Source of the DNA: Xylocopa sonorina
Lineage: Eukaryota > Arthropoda > Insecta > Hymenoptera > Apidae
Assembly (NCBI RefSeq): GCF_050948175.1
Contig: NC_135208.1
Coordinates: forward strand, 1,922,001-1,986,000
Direction: 5' to 3'
DNA length: 64,000 nt
Under the pieces are notes generated by a model that worked only from the letters and a program-made list of their open reading frames with translations, searched no databases and had not been told where the DNA came from. Position numbers and translations under genes: made by a program. Positions 55,501 to 61,500 of the stretch are shown piece by piece; the first letter of the stretch is position 1, and each line of letters opens with the position of its first letter.

Positions 55501-58500
55501 TTTTTTTAATTTTCATCGAACTTAAACTCAAGGTAGCCATCTTGAATTCTAATACATTTCTTTGGTCCTCAGTCTTCTTAATATAATTACTTTATAAATG
55601 TACTTACAATTGTTTTTTGGCAGTTTTTAACTAAATTCATTGTCGCTCGACAGAATTTTATTAATTTAGTTTATTTTTGTTGGCTCTGGAGCAAGGAATT
55701 TGTATTATAATATTTCCTTTTATTTTTTTAATTTTCATCGAACTTAAACTCAAGGTAGCCATCTTGAATTCTAATACATTTCTTTGGTCCTCAGTCTTCT
55801 TAATATAATTACTTTATAAATGTACTTACAATTGTTTTTTGGCAGTTTTTAACTAAATTCATTGTCGCTCGATAGAATTTTATTAATTTAGCTTATTTTT
55901 GTTGGCTCTGGAGCAAGGAATTTGTATTATAATATTTCCTTTTATTTTTTTAATTTTCATCGAACTTAAACTCAAGGTAGCCATCTTGAATTCTAATACA
56001 TTTCTTTGGTCCTCAGTCTTCTTAATATAATTACTTTATAAATGTACTTACAATTGTTTTTTGGCAGTTTTTAATTAAATTCATAGTCGCTCGATAGAAT
56101 TTTATTAATTTAGCTTATTTTTGTTGGCTCTGGAGCAAGGAATTTGTATTATAATATTTCCTTTTATTTTTTTAATTTTCATCGAACTTGAACTCAAGGT
56201 AGCCATCTTGAATTCTAATACATTTCTTTGGTCCTCAGTCTTCTTAATATAATTACTTTATAAATGTACTTACAATTGTTTTTTGGCAGTTTTTAACTAA
56301 ATTCATTGTCGCTCGACAGAATTTTATTAATTTAGTTTATTTTTGTTGGCTCTGGAGCAAGGAATTTGTATTATAATATTTCCTTTTATTTTTTTAATTT
56401 TCATCGAACTTAAACTCAAGGTAGCCATCTTGAATTCTAATACATTTCTTTGGTCCTCAGTCTTCTTAATATAATTACTTTATAAATGTACTTACAATTG
56501 TTTTTTGGCAGTTTTTAACTAAATTCATTGTCGCTCGATAGAATTTTACTAATTTAGCTTATTTTTGTTGGCTCTGGAGCAAGGAATTTGTATTATAATA
56601 TTTCCTTTTATTTTTTTAATTTTCATCGAACTTAAACTCAAGGTAGCCATCTTGAATTCTAATACATTTCTTTGGTCCTCAGTCTTCTTAATATAATTAC
56701 TTTATAAATGTACTTACAATTGCTTTTTTGGCAGTTTATAATTAAATTCTCATTCGTTCTATCGAATTTTGTTAATATAGTTTATTTTTGTTGGCCCTGA
56801 AGTGAGGAATTGGTCAATGAAAATTCAAGTCGCTGCGTTGGACGCCATTTTTCGAGCGCGAAGGGTTTGAATATTCGTAATGGCGTGTTGGAGAGATAAT
56901 TGATGAAGTATTTGTTATTTATGCGTTTTAGATAAAGGCGTACGAGAAGCTCGAATGTCCTGAGGAAAGGAAAAAGCTTGCCAGAGAGATTTACGATAAT
57001 TTCATCATGAAGGAGATGCTGGCCCTCTCTCATGTGAGTATTCGATGGTTTTGTAAGTGGTTTAAGTCCATTTTTAAAGAAGAGAAGTCCATTCTTATTT
57101 AAATAAATAAATAAATAATTGTAAAATATATACAGTTATATTAATTATGAAATATATATAGTTAAATGTAAAGTATAAAAAATAATTAAGAATTGGGAGA
57201 TATGAGATGGTAATTTAGTGCGAAGAAAGTTTGGTCCATCGTAGCTTTCAAGCATTAAATAAAATCGTTAATTGAAATTGAAATAGCTAATAATGTTAGC
57301 GCAAAGCTGAACTTAAATATGCAAGATAGTTTTTTTTCTAATTGTTCAGAACTTCCATTGCATACTGCGTAAAGGTGGAAGCTTAAATACGCAAGATATT
57401 ACAAAGCGAACACCAATTCGTGGCGTATCCATCAGAACATTTACAAAAACTAATTTAACTTAAGAACACTCTGTATATACTTTATCGTGATTTGAAACTT
57501 CTCCACAAAAGGACATTTTGAGACTATTGGGCTGTAAAATTTGTTCGATATACTTTAATTAAAGACTTAAAAGAGAAACAAAGACACTCTATAGAAAATC
57601 TAGGGTCCTCAACTTACGAAAAATGGCTACGCAAAGTGTTTACACATATTTTTCTTCCAAATCTCTTAGTTGGTGGCCCACTCGAACCAATAGAATAAGA
57701 GAAACAATTGATCAGTTCCTCTTCAAGAAATTAATTAATTTTATCCATTAAAACTAACAGATATGTTTATTTATACTGCTAAACTTAACCAGAGAACATT
57801 GTTAAGACCGTACGGCCAGATAAATCCTTCTAGAACACTCTGTATATAAAATACTTCATCGTAATTTGAAAATTCTCCGCAGAAGTACATTTTAAGACTA
57901 TTGGACTATGAAATTTGTTCGATATGCTTTAATTAAGGACTTAGAAGAGAAGCGAAGGCAGCTCATAGAAAATCTAAGGTCATAATTATTAATATATTCA
58001 AAGCTTTAAAAACTCAGAAACTTCAAAAGCTTTGAAAACTTAGAAAACTCTTCTTAAGAAAAATGGCTACGCAAAGTGTCCGCATGTGTTTTTCTTCAGC
58101 TGGAGGACTGATAAGTTCTTTTGCAACATTCCATTTTCCTACGCAAGACTCAATTCTGCTTCTACCTCGACTAGGTAAATAATCCAACGGAAACAACATT
58201 TTACAACTGCGTACCAAGTAGCAAATGTTATTTCGTTTGGTGTTAATAACGCTAAATTGCTTAAATTGGCGACCTTCCGGTGTTTTAATTAATTATATCA
58301 GTTCAGGAAGCTGTGGAAGCAAATATAGACATGCTACGCATTTGTATCGTATGTTGTATCAGTGGTTCAAGGCTTTTGAAGTTTCTGAGTTTTTTAAGTT
58401 TTCTGAGTTTTTAAAGCTTTTAAAGTTTCAAAGTTCCCTGTGTCATTAAAACTTTGAATGCGCTACTAAGTTTTTCAAGTTTTCTGAGCTTTCGAAGCTT

Positions 58501-61500
58501 TGGAAGTTTCTGAGTCCTCAAAGCTTCTAAGTTTTCAACGCTTTGGAAACTTCTGAGTTTTCTGAGTTTTGTAAGCTTTGGAAGTTTCTGAGTTTTCAAA
58601 GCTTTGCAAGTTTCTAAGTTCTCAAAGCTTTGGAAACTTCTGAGTTCTCAAAGCTTTGGAAGTTTCTGAGCTTACTGAGTTTTCAAAGCTTTGAAAGATT
58701 CTGAGTTCTCAAAAACTTAATAACTTAAAAACTTCCAAAGCTTTGAGGACTCAGAAACTTCCAAAGTTTTGAAAACTCAGAAAACTTAAAAACTTCCAAA
58801 GCTTTGAGGACTCAGAAGCTTCCAAAACGTTGAAAACTCAGTAAATTCAGAAACTTCCAAAGCTTTGAAAACCTAGAAAACTTAAAAATTTCCAAAACTT
58901 TGAGAACTCAGCAGCTTCCAAAGCTTTGAAAACTCAGTAAACCCTGAAATTTCCAAAGTTTTGAGAACTCAGAAGCCTCCAAAGCTTTGAAAACTCAGAA
59001 AACTCAAATATTTCCAAAACTTTCAGATCTCTGAAGCTTCCAAAGCTTTGAAAACTCAGAAATTTTCAAAACTTTGAGGGCTCAGAAACTTCCAAAGCTT
59101 TGAAAACTCAGTAAACTTAAAAACTTCCAAAACATTTAGAACTCTGAAGCTTCCAAAGCTTTGAAAACTCAGAAAACTTAAAAATTTTCAAAACTTTGAG
59201 AATTCTGAAGTTTTCAAAGCTTTGAAAACTCAGAAAACTCAAAAATTTCCAAAACTTTGAGAACTCAGCAGCTTCCAAAGCTTTGAAAACTCAGTAAACC
59301 CTGAAATTTCCAAAGTTTTGAGAACTCAGAAGCCTCCAAAGCTTTGAAAACTCAGAAAACTCAAATATTTCCAAAACTTTCAGATCTCTGAAGCTTCCAA
59401 AGCTTTGAAAACTCAGAAATTTTCAAAACTTTGAGGGCTCAGAAACTTCCAAAGCTTTGAAAACTCAGTAAACTTAAAAACTTCCAAAACATTTAGAACT
59501 CTGAAGCTTCCAAAGCTTTGAAAACTCAGAAAACTTAAAAATTTTCAAAACTTTGAGAATTCTGAAGTTTTCAAAGCTTTGAAAACTCAGAAAACTCAAA
59601 AATTTCCAAAACTTTGAGAACTCAGCAGCTTCCAAAGCTTTGAAAACTCAGAAAACCCTGAAATTTCCAAAGTTTTGAGAACTCAGAAGCCTCCAAAGCT
59701 TTGAAAACTCAGAAAACTCAAATATTTCCAAAACTTTCAGATCTCTGAAGCTTCCAAAGCTTTGAAAACTCAGAAATTTTCAAAACTTTGAGGGCTCAGA
59801 AACTTCCAAAGCTTTGAAAACTCAGAGAACTTAAAAACTTCCAAAACATTTAGAACTCTGAAGTTTTCAAAGCTTTAAAAACTCAGAAAACTCAAAAATT
59901 TCCAAAACTTTGAGAACTCAGCAGCTTCCAAAGCTTTGAAAACTCAGAAAACCCTGAAATTTCCAAAGTTTTGAGAACTCAGAAGCCTCCAAAGCTTTGA
60001 AAACTCAGAAAACTCAAATATTTCCAAAACTTTCAGATCTCTGAAGCTTCCAAAGCTTTGAAAACTCAGAAATTTTCAAAACTTTGAGGGCTCAGAAACT
60101 TCCAAAGCTTTGAAAACTCAGAGAACTTAAAAACTTCCAAAACATTTAGAACTCTGAAGTTTTCAAAGCTTTAAAAACTCAGAAAACTCAAAAATTTCCA
60201 AAACTTTGAGAACTCAGCAGCTTCCAAAGCTTTGAAAACTCAGTAAACCCTGAAATTTCCAAAGTTTTGAGAACTCAGAAGCCTCCAAAGCTTTGAAAAC
60301 TCAGAAAACTCAAATATTTCCAAAACTTTCAGATCTCTGAAGCTTCCAAAGCTTTGAAAACTCAGAAATTTTCAAAACTTTGAGGGCTCAGAAACTTCCA
60401 AAGCTTTGAAAACTCAGAGAACTTAAAAACTTCCAAAACATTTAGAACTCTGAAGCTTCCAAAGCTTTGAAAACTCAGAAAACCCTGAAATTTCCAAAGT
60501 TTTGAGAACTACGAAGCCTCCAAATCTTTGAAAACTCAGAAAACCCTGAAATTTCCAAAGTTTTGAGAACTACGAAGCCTCCAAATCTTTGAAAACTCAG
60601 AAAACTTAAAAACTTCCAAAGCTTTGAGAACTTCGAAGCCTCCAAAGCTTTGAAAACTCAGAAAACTCAACAATTTCCAAAACTTTGAGAACTCAGAAGC
60701 TTCCAAAGCTTTGAAAGTTTATAAAACAGAAACTTTTTGAGATCTCAGAACCTTCAATGCTTCAAAGAGCTTAAAAAACTCGGAAAAAAATCTCACAAGC
60801 TTCAAAAACTCAGAGAATTCAGAGAACTCAGAAGCTTCGAAGGCTTTAAAATCCCTCGTACAGATTTTGGCAATCCTTGGTCCTCGACAAACTCTTCTCC
60901 AAGCGTGGAATTTTTATCATAAATGGAAGGTTCTCGTTTACAAGGAAACGACTGTTTAAATGGCCAGAGAGGAAATTGCGGGCAGCAGGCGATTAAAGGC
61001 GAGGCTAAAATTAGGTGAAAACCAGTGAAAGGCGCAGAAATAGTGCTGCTTCTGAAAACATTGGCTAAAACTCACAAAAAGACCTATTCTGGCTCCTTTT
61101 TCAAATATTCACGCGCTGGCTGAATGGCTCCAGCTTCCTTTTCAATGGCGGACATCAGAAAAATGATCTTCAATGCTTTTTCAGTCGTTCCTCGAAGAAT
61201 TCAAGCTCTTGTAATACCTTTTTTCTTTTTTTTTTTTTAATTTTTCTACATCATTCTTTGTAGCTTAAATTATTTTTCAATTTTACTATTATTTTTATTT
61301 ACTATTATTTTATTTTTATTTATTGGGCTCGTTTCGTTTTTTTTTTAATTTTTATACTTCATCCTTTGTAGGTTAAACTATTTTTCAATTTAACAATTAT
61401 ATTCAGCTGTTTGGAAAATCATTTTGTTTTTTCTTTTTTTGCTGAAAATGAATATTTTCTGTTTTTTTTTTTTTAGAATGTACAAACATTTTATTAAATT

